DNA of 59,498 nt from DATKZH01 sp964475955 (GCA_964475955.1 CAYYZY010000024.1:1-59498); one strand, 5' to 3'. Counted from the stretch's first letter, positions 43,220 to 51,712 are shown. The notes: a model not told the origin generated them from the sequence alone. Program-made: numbers and translations.

Positions 43220-43631
43220 TCACGATGGGGCTGGCAGATTTTTTCGCCGGGAATCGAGAGAAGCGAGTGTTGAAGATCGACCTCGATGCTCGGTCCTATG
43301 GCTCTCGGGCCGATACTCCCAGGCATCTCCAGAGCGCTCCAAACCACCGGCCCGGATGATGCAGACTTCGCCGGGCCGGCAGCCGGTCAACCGCTGGAAC
43401 CGCACCATGTCCGCCACCACCGACCCCAGTTGGTCAACGGTGGCGTCGACGATCGCATCCGCCACCGCCTCCACTCCCCGACCCTCGGGTGCGCTCGTCC
43501 GACGTTTGCGCAGCACCGAAAGGGCTTGGAGTGCATGCAAGACAGACGGAGTCACCAACTCCCGTGACGACCGCTTGGCCAGAGGCGCGGTGCTTCCGGT
43601 ATTTGGGCACCGCTTTGGCAAGATTCGGCAT
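43220..43631 (-). pseudogene. Tyrosine recombinase (phage-type integrase) remnant
   Basis: One frame begins MPNLAKAVPKYRKHRASGQA VVT, the typical start of planctomycete integrases. The adjacent frame gives SSRELVTPSVLHALQALSVL, VVADMVRFQRLTGCRPGEVC, and HRTEHRGR. The Arg of the LTGCRPGE motif is the first catalytic Arg. The N-terminal SAM-like domain is largely deleted, at least one frameshift separates the parts, and the His-x-x-Arg and Tyr regions are missing. It lies 125 bases from the 3' end of a tRNA gene, the usual integration site. Confidence 0.7.
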
Positions 43632-43755
43632 AGCGCGACCTCCCAGGTTCGCGGGGCCCCAAACGGTATCTACCGTTTTGGCTCTGGGTTTTCAGGCCGC
43701 ACCGCCGACCGCCGGATGGCACCTAAGTGATTGATTATACGAGACTTACGTCGAG

Positions 43756-43828
43756 TGGAGGCGAAGAGATTCGAACTCTCGACCTTGGCATTGCGAACGC
43801 CACGCTCTCCCAACTGAGCTACGCCCCC
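43756..43828 (-). tRNA. tRNA-Ala (anticodon CGC)
   Basis: The minus strand folds as a complete cloverleaf. The acceptor is GGGGGCG/CGCCTCC with one G-T pair, the D-arm is GCTC-AGTTGGGA-GAGC, the anticodon arm is TGGCG-TTCGCAA-TGCCA, the variable loop is AGGTC and the T-arm is GAGAG-TTCGAAT-CTCTT. The anticodon at positions 34-36 is CGC, reading the alanine codon GCG. The discriminator base is A and CCA is not encoded. The 3' end faces the integrase remnant. Confidence 0.93.
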
Positions 43829-44151
43829 AGGGGGTCCGGCGAACGGCAGGGGGTTCACTGCCGTCTTCCGAACAGCAATCCACAAATTGTAAGATTCCCG
43901 CCCCGGCTTGTCAAAAGGGGGTGACCGGGGGGCCCGAAGGAGGGGGGAAGGGGCCTGTCACGGTGGGACGACGTCGAAGGCCGGCCGTGGGGAAGACGCC
44001 ACGATTTCGCGGGCGTGCTGCACCGGTGGGCGTCGAAAAGAGCCGGAGATCACACCGACACGATTCCACGTGCCCGGGCACGTTCGGGGCGTGCTTCACG
44101 GTGGTGCGCGCGGTCGTCTGGGGCGTGTGAACGGCGCTCGCGCGCCCCGCG
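43829..44151. other. Intergenic, no gene seen
   Basis: This lies between the tRNA and the end of the reverse transcriptase gene. It is very GC-rich. No convincing gene or terminator was found. Confidence 0.35.
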
Positions 44152-45825
44152 TCAGTCGGGCAACGCGGTCAAAGCCTGCTGTAGGGGGCGGCCTTGTTGG
44201 GGGTTGACCATCGACACGTAGGCCACCATGCCGCGGACCCACGACTCGAAATGCGGGTGGCCCTCGCGGTTCTGGGCGGCCAGCCCTTCCGTCTTCGCGT
44301 GATGGAGGATCGCCCGGAGCCGGCGGACCAGCTTGCGGGGGACGCCCGGCCGTTCGTTGACCACGATGCCGGTGACGGTTTGGGCCGTGTTCCGGCGCAG
44401 CACGCGGGTCTTCTTCTCGTTGACCGAAAAGCCCTCGTCGGCCGTGATGTGGCGGATGCGGGCCAACAGGTATCCGACGCGCCCGGCCGGTTCGCCGCTG
44501 GCCGAGAAGGTGGCGTCGTCGGCGTAGCGGGTGTAGGTCCAGCCGAGCTTGTCGGCCAGGCCGGCCAATCGGGCGTCGAGCCGCCGGGCCACGAGGTTCG
44601 AGAGCGCCGGGCTGGTGCAGGCGCCTTGCGGCAGGGCGCGCGGCCCGGTCGCCACGTGGTACACGGTGCCGGCGTAGTCGACCGTGCGCCGGGGCGATTC
44701 GGTCGAGAGCAGCGCGAAGATCGTAGCCACGGCCGGCGAATACCCCACGGCGCGGAATAGGCCCATCACGCGGGGGAAGGTGATCGACGGGAAGAAATCC
44801 TTGAGGTCGGTGTTGACGAGCACTTCGCTCCCCGCGTGGACGGCGGCGCCGGTCAGCGTGCTGCGGCCGCGCACGAACCCGTGGGCCGCCTCGTGAACGG
44901 TGAGCTTGTCGAGCACGCTGCCGAGAATCCACCGCTGGCACCTGCGCAGGTCGCGGTGCGGCGAGGCCAGCTCGCGCGTGCCGCCGCTTCGCTTGGGCAC
45001 GGTGAAGCGGACATAGTGCGTTCGCATGGACGCCTCGCTGTGAAACGCCAGCCAGCGGAGACGGGGGATGGAAAGACCCAGGGCCTCGGCCACGTCGGCC
45101 GGCGTGGCCAGCACGGGCAGCCCGCGCGACTGGAGCTTCTCGACGTTCGCCCGGCGGTCGGCTAGGCCGCGGGAGACGCCGCGCCCGAGGAAGACGACGT
45201 CGGTCGCCCGGCGCCGGGCCACGGCCTCGGCGTGGCGCCGCTTGCGATCGGCCGCTTCCTGTTTCTTTTTCCGCTTGAGGGCCTCGCGTTCGGCCTTCGA
45301 CTGGGCAACCGCCCGGCTGGCCAGGTGGCCGGCGTGGACCAGGTCGGGCCGGACCTTGTCCATTGCTTCACCCGCCCGGTGGATCTCGGCCAGCTCGTCC
45401 GGGGTGACGAGCCCCTGGGCGACCATGCCCTGGTCGATCAGGAGGGTCCGTCCGTCGGTGGCCGGGGGGATCAGGTCGCGGCGTCCGAACCAGGGGTTCA
45501 GCCACGTGGGCCGGCCCAGCGCCTTGGCCTGGCGGACCATCTCGTCGCGCGTGACGGGGGCGAACTGCGAGGCGTCCAACGCGTCGAGTCGAACCGATTT
45601 GCGGCGCGGGGCCTCGGTCTGCGTTCGCGGCACGGGGCGCGGCCGGCCGCGGCGCACGGGGTTCTCGGGGTCGTGCCAATCGGCCCCGCAGGTGAAGCAC
45701 TGCCGGGCGTCGTCGGTGCGCAGGCGCGAACCGCAGAACGGGCAGCAGCCCGGCGCATTGTATCGGCGCACGAGCCGCTCGGGCCCTCCGAACAACAGCC
45801 GCATCACGAAATCGAACAGTCCCAC
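44152..45825 (-). CDS. Retron-like reverse transcriptase with N-terminal zinc ribbon
   Basis: The 557-residue protein is an RNA-directed DNA polymerase. RT motifs are FTVPKRSGGTRELASPHRDL (motif 1 region), DLKDFFPSI (340-348, first catalytic Asp), LPQGACTSP (398-406), YADD (434-437) and a retron-type VTG (484-486, TVTGIVVN). The retron NAxxH element appears as GAAVH (326-330). The first ~50 residues carry a four-Cys ribbon (CCPFCG at 27-32, CFTCG at 43-47), and a basic helical linker covers ~150-210; most retron RTs are ~300-400 residues without these. GTG at 45825 follows GGAG by 7 bases. SWIM and HEAT genes lie upstream in the same direction, separated by a structured ~390-base gap. Confidence 0.92.
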   Translation of the reverse strand: MGLFDFVMRLLFGGPERLVRRYNAPGCCPFCGSRLRTDDARQCFTCGADWHDPENPVRRGRPRPVPRTQTEAPRRKSVRLDALDASQFAPVTRDEMVRQAKALGRPTWLNPWFGRRDLIPPATDGRTLLIDQGMVAQGLVTPDELAEIHRAGEAMDKVRPDLVHAGHLASRAVAQSKAEREALKRKKKQEAADRKRRHAEAVARRRATDVVFLGRGVSRGLADRRANVEKLQSRGLPVLATPADVAEALGLSIPRLRWLAFHSEASMRTHYVRFTVPKRSGGTRELASPHRDLRRCQRWILGSVLDKLTVHEAAHGFVRGRSTLTGAAVHAGSEVLVNTDLKDFFPSITFPRVMGLFRAVGYSPAVATIFALLSTESPRRTVDYAGTVYHVATGPRALPQGACTSPALSNLVARRLDARLAGLADKLGWTYTRYADDATFSASGEPAGRVGYLLARIRHITADEGFSVNEKKTRVLRRNTAQTVTGIVVNERPGVPRKLVRRLRAILHHAKTEGLAAQNREGHPHFESWVRGMVAYVSMVNPQQGRPLQQALTALPD

Positions 45826-45880
45826 GCCGGCGCTCCGGGGGTGGTTGAGTCTTCCTCTGCGGGACGCGCGTTGCCCTCTT

Positions 45881-46100
45881 GTGGGGCACGTTTCCAACGT
45901 GCCTTTTCGGTTGTGGGCACGTTGGAAACGTGCCCCACGTTGGGGTAAAAGGCGAAAGGCGGCCGGCTCGGGCTGACTTCGTGCCGCGGACCAAGGTCGT
46001 TCACCAAGGCCCGTGCAACTCTTTGTGCCGGGGGAAGCCTTGGCTTGCGATGGCCCCGTCACAAAGAGTTGCACGGGCCACCACGAACAACGGCCTTGGG
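45881..46100 (-). ncRNA. Candidate msr-msd-like non-coding RNA (two long hairpins) upstream of the RT
   Basis: In the gap between the SWIM stop and the RT start are two strong stem-loops. Hairpin A has perfect 20-bp arms (46008-46027 and 46060-46079, left arm GGCCCGTGCAACTCTTTGTG) and a 32-base loop. It is flanked by an imperfect outer stem (about 45990-46004 with 46084-46099). Hairpin B has perfect 23-bp arms (45881-45903 and 45916-45938, core GGCACGTTTCCAACGTGCC) and a 12-base loop. Position directly before a retron-type RT fits a retron ncRNA. Against this, each arm of B is itself palindromic, which is the layout of paired REP elements (BIME). No other copy of either occurs in this window. 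Confidence 0.45.
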
Positions 46101-46212
46101 GAAGCATGTCGGGGCCAACGTCCACCACGGCGGAACGCCGCAGCAAGGTGGTCTCAGCCGGCCAGCACGCCCTTTCGCCGTGTGTCGCTGTTTCGTCTCC
46201 CGGAGTTACTCG

Positions 46213-47916
46213 TCAATTCTCGGTCCAACGCTGCAACCGGCGGTACCAACTGCCGGTCGACTCCTCGCCGGAGGCCGCCCCGCCGACGGCCGCCTGCCGC
46301 AGCGCCAACAGGTGCCGGCAGGGGCCCATGCGGATGCCGGCCCGCTGGTGGTGCCCGCAGACGCACTTGCCCCGGCGGATCGTGCCGTCGGCGTCGACCA
46401 CGAGCTCGACCGGCTTGCCTTCGGCCTTGCCGCTGTAGATCGTCGCTCCGCCCGGGGCTTCCTGCTGCGACTCAACGGCCACCTGGCGCCGCCGAACGAT
46501 CCTGCGCGAGGCCGCCAGCTCTTCGTTTTCGGGGCCCATATCCGCCTCGCCCACGGCCTGCGGCATCACCTGGCGCCAACGATACACGCCGGCGGCCACG
46601 TCGCAGATCACCTGCCCGCATCGTGCCAGCACGTTCAGCGCAGCGGCGCAGTTGCCCGGATCGGTCAGCACCTCGAGCCGTATCTGATCGAGGGTGGCCG
46701 CCCGGCGCGAGCGGAGGAATTGGGCCGTACGCGTGATCACCTCAGGCCGCGGTTCGACGGGCGGGGCCAACAGGTCGAGGGCCGAGCCGCGGGTCCAGTC
46801 GTTGGTCGTCCAGCCCGATTGGCCCACCACCAGCCGCATCTCCCCCATGCGCGCGACCCAGAAGCTCGGCAGGCCGGTGCCCAGCAGGTAGACGTCGAAC
46901 CGCTCGGCCAGCGGCAACACCCGGGCGAGCACCAGCAGCCGCCGCGTGCCCCAGATGCGGATCGGCGGGCCGGAGGGCCCCCGGTACGTGGTCGCGTGGG
47001 AGACGATCGGCTGCTCCCACGGCTCGAGCACGAGCCGCGGCGACTGGTGGGGCAATAGCTCGAACCGCAGCGCCCGGGGACTCTTCCGCGCCTTGTGCCG
47101 CTTGTACCACGCCAGCACCGAGTAGACCGCCTCGCGCGAAAGCTCCACCCGGCGCATCGGCAGGGCCATCGCGCTTTGGATCTGCATGAACCCGCGGAGC
47201 CATCCCTCGGGCAGGTCGATTTTCTCTTCGCGGTAGTCCTCGAGGCCCTCGGTGGCCACGTCGAACCCGCTCGGGTCGACGCGGAGCCGCGTCTCGCGGT
47301 AGGTGCGAAGGGCCTGGAAATGATCGTACAGGTCCCAGGAATAATCGACGTTCGTCGTGCCCGGCTGCATGTCGGCCGAGCGGGAGAAGCCGTCGCCGCG
47401 GTCGACCGTCAGGCAGCCGTAGCTCGACTCGTCGGCCGAGAAGCACTCGAAGAAGACCATGTCGCCGTCGACCGTGACGACCGGATCGCACGGCACCAGC
47501 ATGCGCCAAAGCGTGGGGTCGATTTGCCGTAGGTGGCGCGTGTACTGGTCGCGGAGCTTCCAGTACCGGCGGAGGTGCGCCCGGTACTCGCGCTCCAACT
47601 CGGGCGGCACGTCGCCCCGCTGCTTGAGAATCTCGTCCTTCGCCCGTTGATATTCCGCCCGGCGGATCGTGGCCAGGCGCTCCGCCTCGTTCCGCTTCCA
47701 GGCTTGGTAGGCGGTCTTGTCGCGGGGCTTGTAGCGGAGATCGCTCGTGACGACGTCGTGCAGGGCCGAGATCGCCTCGCGGAAGCGGAGCGGGTGGAGC
47801 AGGGCCGCATCGAAGGCGACCGGCTCGCGCGACAGGTTGGGAGCGAAGCGGAGGGTCTGCCCCGCACGGGAATCGATCAGCGCGCTCCGGCCGTTGTAGG
47901 CCATGGTTACGTTCAT
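46213..47916 (-). CDS. Winged-helix and SWIM zinc-finger protein of the RT system
   Basis: The 567-residue protein has a long N-terminal region without a recognised domain (residues 1-385, including helical KRNEAERLATIRRAEYQRAK). A winged-helix-like module lies at ~390-448 (ITRTAQFLRSRRAATLDQIR; LNVLARCGQVICDVAAGVYR W), and a SWIM zinc finger follows at ~518-535 (C518-x-C520 ... C533-x-H535, in KCVCGHH and GPCRHLLAL). SWIM fingers bind nucleic acid or protein. Its ATG overlaps the stop of the HEAT gene by 4 bases. The combination winged-helix + SWIM beside a HEAT protein and a retron RT is, from memory, what has been described as the WHSWIM retron type (XIII); this needs checking. Confidence 0.85.
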   Translation of the reverse strand: MNVTMAYNGRSALIDSRAGQTLRFAPNLSREPVAFDAALLHPLRFREAISALHDVVTSDLRYKPRDKTAYQAWKRNEAERLATIRRAEYQRAKDEILKQRGDVPPELEREYRAHLRRYWKLRDQYTRHLRQIDPTLWRMLVPCDPVVTVDGDMVFFECFSADESSYGCLTVDRGDGFSRSADMQPGTTNVDYSWDLYDHFQALRTYRETRLRVDPSGFDVATEGLEDYREEKIDLPEGWLRGFMQIQSAMALPMRRVELSREAVYSVLAWYKRHKARKSPRALRFELLPHQSPRLVLEPWEQPIVSHATTYRGPSGPPIRIWGTRRLLVLARVLPLAERFDVYLLGTGLPSFWVARMGEMRLVVGQSGWTTNDWTRGSALDLLAPPVEPRPEVITRTAQFLRSRRAATLDQIRLEVLTDPGNCAAALNVLARCGQVICDVAAGVYRWRQVMPQAVGEADMGPENEELAASRRIVRRRQVAVESQQEAPGGATIYSGKAEGKPVELVVDADGTIRRGKCVCGHHQRAGIRMGPCRHLLALRQAAVGGAASGEESTGSWYRRLQRWTEN

Positions 47917-49691
47917 CCGGACGCCTCCTCCACCTCGAGCTTCAGCTCCGGAAGGTGCTTTCGGACCGCATCGGCCAGTTCGGGCCGGGCCTCGACCGCC
48001 CCGACCAACGCCGCCAGCCCGGAGCGAACCTCCGCCGGACGCACCGATCGAATCGCCACCGCCAGGACCGGCAGGAACGTCTCCGCTTGCGACGGGTTTT
48101 CCTCCAGCGCCCGGGCGATTTGACGCATCGCCTTGGCCTTCTGCCGCCCGCCGCGATGCACGCCCAAAAGCACCGCGCACCAGACGGGCCCCAGCGAGTC
48201 GGCCCCCGCGCCGGGGAGCGACGCACGGCGCTCCAGCTCGTCGACCAGGCTCAGGCGCAGCTCGTCGTACGGCGTTTCCATCAGCCGGCACCAGAGCACG
48301 GCGTCGCCGTAGCCGGGCGAATCCTCCCGATTGAGCCACGCCCAGGCGGCCCGGCGGATCGGTTCCTGAAGGCTGTCGAAGAAGCGGAGCGTCACGTCGC
48401 GATCGTAGTGCTCAGCACGGCCCACGATCGCAAGCGCCCAGTCGGCCAGTTCACCGGCCGTGGCGAAGCACCGGGCGCCGGCCACCGCCGCGATCGCTTC
48501 GCGGTCTTCGGCCGACTCGATCCGCCGCGACTTGAGTAGCTCCATGCCCGGCCGGGCGACCGGCGCCGGCGCGGCACACGCCAGGCGGATGCAGTCGCCC
48601 AGGTCCAGCCGCTCCGCCGACACGTGCTCCTGCATCGCCTGGCAGATCGCGGCCAGCGCGCCCGGACTCTTCACCTCCAGGAGCCGGAACCACGTATCGA
48701 GCGGGAGCCTGGCCAACTGCCGGTTTCCCTGCAACAGGTCGGCGGCGAACTGCTGGACCTCGTCGTCCTCGCTATCCAGAAGCGCCAGGATTTCCTGCGG
48801 ATCGAGCTCCGCCAGGCGCGATTCGTGCTCCCGCCTGGCAAGCTGCATCGCCCAGACGCGCACCAGCCGCGACCGCGCCTCGGCCACCAGGCGCAACAGC
48901 ACCGGTAGCGCCTCCGCCTTGCGCCACAGCTCGGCGAACCGCGGCGCCGGCCCCAGCTCGCTCAGGCTGCGGCCCTCCTTGAGCCGCACCTTGGCCGCGC
49001 CGAACTCCAAGGCGTCGTGACCCCGAAAACACGCGTGCATTAGGCCCCAGCTATCGAGGATGTGCTCGCCCCGGGCGAGATCGTCGTCGCGGTACGCGGC
49101 CAGCGCCCGGGCGATCGCCGCCGGGTAGTCCTGCGGCCGCTCGTAGCCCAGCCTGCGGAAGTAGCGCCACACGCGCCGCCTGAGGTAGTACCGCGTGCGG
49201 TAGGTGAACAGCCGGGCCTCGCGCGGCACGCGTGCCGGCACCTTGATGCGTGCTCCGGTGCGCGGATTCCTTGCGGCGATGCCCGCATCCCGGGGCATCA
49301 CGTTCCGCGGCGTGGCGAGCACCTCTTCGTCCCACGACTCGCGCGCCTTCCAGTCGAAGTGCCACCGACGCTTGCGCTCGCGGCGCACCAGGCAGTCGAA
49401 CGCTACGAGGAAGGCGGCCATCAGCTCGTCGTCGCCCGCGGCCTCGGCCTGCTTGAAGAGCCGCTTGACCACGACGTTGTGCCCCATCACGTCGAGCGCC
49501 TGGGCCAGGTAGGCGAGCACCTGCCGCCGGGCCCAAGGGCGCGGGTCGGTTCGCCAGCGGTCGACGAACCCGGCCAACGCCTTCGGCGCGGTCACCTCGC
49601 GAAGGGCGTCGACGAAGCGATCGTCCTCGGCGCCAAAGTACTCCTCCGCCAAGATCAGCGAGCCGCCGGCGCTACCGCTTGACGTGGCCAT
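47913..49691 (-). CDS. HEAT-repeat-like protein of the RT system
   Basis: The 592-residue protein is almost entirely helical, with repeating ~35-residue helix pairs (ESRLAELDPQEILALLDSED; DEVQQFAADLLQGNRQLARL; VRPAEVRSGLAALVGAVEAR). It has a basic central segment (YRTRYYLRRRVWRYFRRLGY) that could contact nucleic acid. No enzymatic motif is visible. ATG at 49691 follows GAAGGG by 8 bases; an open frame upstream lacks similarity. It is the first gene of the HEAT / WH-SWIM / RT operon, coupled by ATGA overlap to the second. HEAT scaffolds in defence systems often act as sensors or adaptors, which is an inference here. Confidence 0.85.
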   Translation of the reverse strand: MATSSGSAGGSLILAEEYFGAEDDRFVDALREVTAPKALAGFVDRWRTDPRPWARRQVLAYLAQALDVMGHNVVVKRLFKQAEAAGDDELMAAFLVAFDCLVRRERKRRWHFDWKARESWDEEVLATPRNVMPRDAGIAARNPRTGARIKVPARVPREARLFTYRTRYYLRRRVWRYFRRLGYERPQDYPAAIARALAAYRDDDLARGEHILDSWGLMHACFRGHDALEFGAAKVRLKEGRSLSELGPAPRFAELWRKAEALPVLLRLVAEARSRLVRVWAMQLARREHESRLAELDPQEILALLDSEDDEVQQFAADLLQGNRQLARLPLDTWFRLLEVKSPGALAAICQAMQEHVSAERLDLGDCIRLACAAPAPVARPGMELLKSRRIESAEDREAIAAVAGARCFATAGELADWALAIVGRAEHYDRDVTLRFFDSLQEPIRRAAWAWLNREDSPGYGDAVLWCRLMETPYDELRLSLVDELERRASLPGAGADSLGPVWCAVLLGVHRGGRQKAKAMRQIARALEENPSQAETFLPVLAVAIRSVRPAEVRSGLAALVGAVEARPELADAVRKHLPELKLEVEEASG

Positions 49692-49820
49692 GGCGCAGGC
49701 CCTTCGTCGTGCCACCGGACAGAAGAGAAGACATCCAGCCAGCACGCGGAATATATCGCCCGCGCTGGCACGGGTCAACTACCCCGCCATCGCCATCCGT
49801 CTCCCCTCGCCAGGAGGTGG
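49692..49820. other. Upstream region of the HEAT/SWIM/RT operon
   Basis: This is the left part of the 326-base divergent gap between the HEAT gene (minus) and the MoaD-like gene (plus). It should contain the operon promoter on the minus strand, but I cannot point to clear boxes. Confidence 0.3.
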
Positions 49821-49849
49821 TTGGCCCGGGCGAGGGAGGGCCGTATAAT
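49821..49849 (+). promoter_or_regulatory. Sigma-70-type promoter candidate for the MoaD-like gene
   Basis: TTGGCC (49821-49826), a 17-base spacer, and a perfect TATAAT (49844-49849) point towards the MoaD-like gene. The predicted leader is about 160 bases. Confidence 0.5.
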
Positions 49850-50017
49850 GGGCCGGAAGGGAGGGCACGCGTGGCGACGAACCGCTTGAGAGGCGACTCG
49901 TCGCCGCTTTTGGGGGCGGCCGGAAGGCGCGGCCGGCGGGGAACGGCGGAAGGAGAAAGCGGCAACGCGTTGCCGCACTCCATGAGGGTCCTTCAACCCC
50001 AAGCGAGCGAACCGGCG

Positions 50018-50281
50018 ATGGCTACCGTAACGATCCCGCTGTTGTTGGCCGAGGTGACCGGGGGGGCGCGGCGCGCGGAAGTGGAGGGGAGGACGTTGGC
50101 GGAAGCGATCGCCGCGTTGGACCGGATTCACCCCGGCATCGAGGCCCGGGTGCGCGACGGCGACAGGATCGTGCCCATGCTCGCCTTCACCGTCGACGGC
50201 AAGATCGCCGCCGAGGGCCTGGCCACGCCCGTCGGCCCCGAGAGCGACGTCTGCATGCTCCCCTCCTTCGGCGGCGGGTGA
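50018..50281 (+). CDS. MoaD/ThiS family sulfur-carrier-like protein
   Basis: The 87-residue protein has the ubiquitin-like beta-grasp of MoaD/ThiS (TVTIPLLLAEVTGGARRAEV; LAEAIAALDRIHPGIEARVR; MLAFTVDGKIAAEG) and ends in a Gly-rich tail, SFGGG. Authentic carriers end in Gly-Gly, the site of adenylylation and thiocarboxylation; here one extra Gly is present. The start ATG at 50018 gives the family's normal length. No MoeB/ThiF or MoaE gene is next to it, so the pathway (molybdopterin, thiazole or other sulfur transfer) cannot be decided. Confidence 0.85.
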   Translation: MATVTIPLLLAEVTGGARRAEVEGRTLAEAIAALDRIHPGIEARVRDGDRIVPMLAFTVDGKIAAEGLATPVGPESDVCMLPSFGGG

Positions 50282-50318
50282 CGCCCGCGCCCGACCCGCC
50301 GTCTTCGACCGCACGCAA

Positions 50319-50345
50319 GTAAGACGGAATGTCATTCCGTCCTAC
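50319..50345. repeat. REP-like palindrome (GACGGAAT family), copy 4
   Basis: GTAAGACGGAAT-GTC-ATTCCGTCCTAC lies between the convergent MoaD-like and response regulator genes. Nearly the same element as 26085-26111, including related flanking bases. Confidence 0.75.
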
Positions 50346-50380
50346 AAGCCACTCCCCACTACCTCCTCCCCACTCCCCCC

Positions 50381-51712
50381 TCACCCCTCCGCCTCGATCA
50401 CCCGGAGCTTGTAAATGAGCGCCCGGCGGCTGATGCCCAGCTTCTTGGCGGCATGGGTGCGATTGCCCTGGCACTCCTCGAGCGTGGCGAGGATCGTGGC
50501 GCGCTCGACCTGCGAGAGCCGGCCGCGCTCGCTTTCCGTCTGGGCCGGCCCGGAGGCCAGGGCGGCGACCTTGGGCGGCAGGTGCTCGGCGGTGATCACG
50601 TCGCCCCGGCACATCAGGCACGCGCGCTGGACGGCGTTGCGCAGCTCGCGCACGTTCCCCGGCCACGCGTAGGCCAACAGGCACTGCACCGCCTGGGGTG
50701 AGAGCCGCACCGGCGAGCCCGCGAATTCCTGGGCGAACCGGCGAGCCAGCGGGAGCACGTCTTCGCGCCGCTCGCGCAACGGCGGCACCGCCAGCTCGAC
50801 CACGTTGATCCGGTAGTAGAGGTCTTCGCGGAACCGGCCCTCGCCGACGGCCTGCTCCAGGTCGCGGTTCGTGGCGGCCGCCAGCCGGGTGTTGACCTCG
50901 ACCGCGGCGTCGCTCCCCAGCGGCGTCACCTGGCCCGACTCCAACGCCCGGAGCAACTTCGGCTGCAAGTGGACCGGCAGCTCGCCGATCTCGTCCAAAA
51001 AGAGCGTGCCGCCGTGGGCCGCGCGGAAGAACCCCTGCCGGGCCTCCGAGGCCCCGGTAAACGCCCCCTTCGTGTGGCCGAATAGCTCGCTTTCGATCAG
51101 CGATTCAGGCAGGCCGGCGCAGTTGGCCGCGACCATCGGGCCCTCGGGGCGCGGCCCCCAAAGGTGCAGGAGCTGGGCGATCATCTCCTTGCCCGACCCG
51201 CTCTCGCCGGTGATCAGCACCGGGGCCTCCGAGGGCGCGACCACCGCGACCGTTTCCACCACCCGGCGCATGGAGGGGCTCTCGCAGACGAAGCCGTCGG
51301 GCAGCTCGGGCGTGGTGCGGCGCGGGCGGGCTTCGCGGCCGGCGGGGCCGAGGGTGTCGGCGATGGCCGCTTCGAGCTCGTCGAGGTCGACCGGCTTGGC
51401 CAGATAGTCGTCGGCCCCGCTCTTCACGGCCTCGACCGCCTGGCGCAGGTCGGCGTAGGCGGTCACGAGCAGCACGGGCAGGTCGCCGGCGGTGCGGCGT
51501 ATCTCGCCCAGGGTGTCGATTCCGCTCATGCCGGGCATGCGGACGTCGAGCAGGACCATATCGGGCGGATCGCGGCGGATGAGCTCGAGGGCCTCTTCGC
51601 CCGAAGCGGCCTGCTCGGTCTGGAATCCAAGCGTGCCGACGAAGCCCCCCAGCAGGTCGCGCTGCGACGGCTCGTCGTCGACGATCAGGATGGTCCGGTC
51701 GCGTTCAGGCAT
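50381..51712 (-). CDS. NtrC-type sigma-54 response regulator
   Basis: The 443-residue protein has a receiver domain (DDE at 12-14, phospho-acceptor D56 in LLDVRMPG, KP near 104), an AAA+ sigma-54 interaction domain (Walker A GESGSGKE, GAFTGA loop, LFLDEIGELP, WPGNVREL) and a C-terminal Fis-type HTH (EECQGNRTHAAKKLGISRRA LIYKL). The GAFTGA motif is intact, so it should activate RNA polymerase-sigma-54. ATG at 51712 overlaps the kinase stop by 8 bases. Likely targets are the sigma-54-like promoters at 57261-57280 and 54206-54224 in the neighbouring cluster, with upstream palindromes at 57369-57412. That connection is inference. Confidence 0.95.
   Translation of the reverse strand: MPERDRTILIVDDEPSQRDLLGGFVGTLGFQTEQAASGEEALELIRRDPPDMVLLDVRMPGMSGIDTLGEIRRTAGDLPVLLVTAYADLRQAVEAVKSGADDYLAKPVDLDELEAAIADTLGPAGREARPRRTTPELPDGFVCESPSMRRVVETVAVVAPSEAPVLITGESGSGKEMIAQLLHLWGPRPEGPMVAANCAGLPESLIESELFGHTKGAFTGASEARQGFFRAAHGGTLFLDEIGELPVHLQPKLLRALESGQVTPLGSDAAVEVNTRLAAATNRDLEQAVGEGRFREDLYYRINVVELAVPPLRERREDVLPLARRFAQEFAGSPVRLSPQAVQCLLAYAWPGNVRELRNAVQRACLMCRGDVITAEHLPPKVAALASGPAQTESERGRLSQVERATILATLEECQGNRTHAAKKLGISRRALIYKLRVIEAEG

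Noticed and set aside
45879..46736. 285-residue plus-strand frame over the structured gap
   Set aside because: Its sequence is an Arg/Pro-rich shadow reading through the hairpins and the antisense of the SWIM gene.
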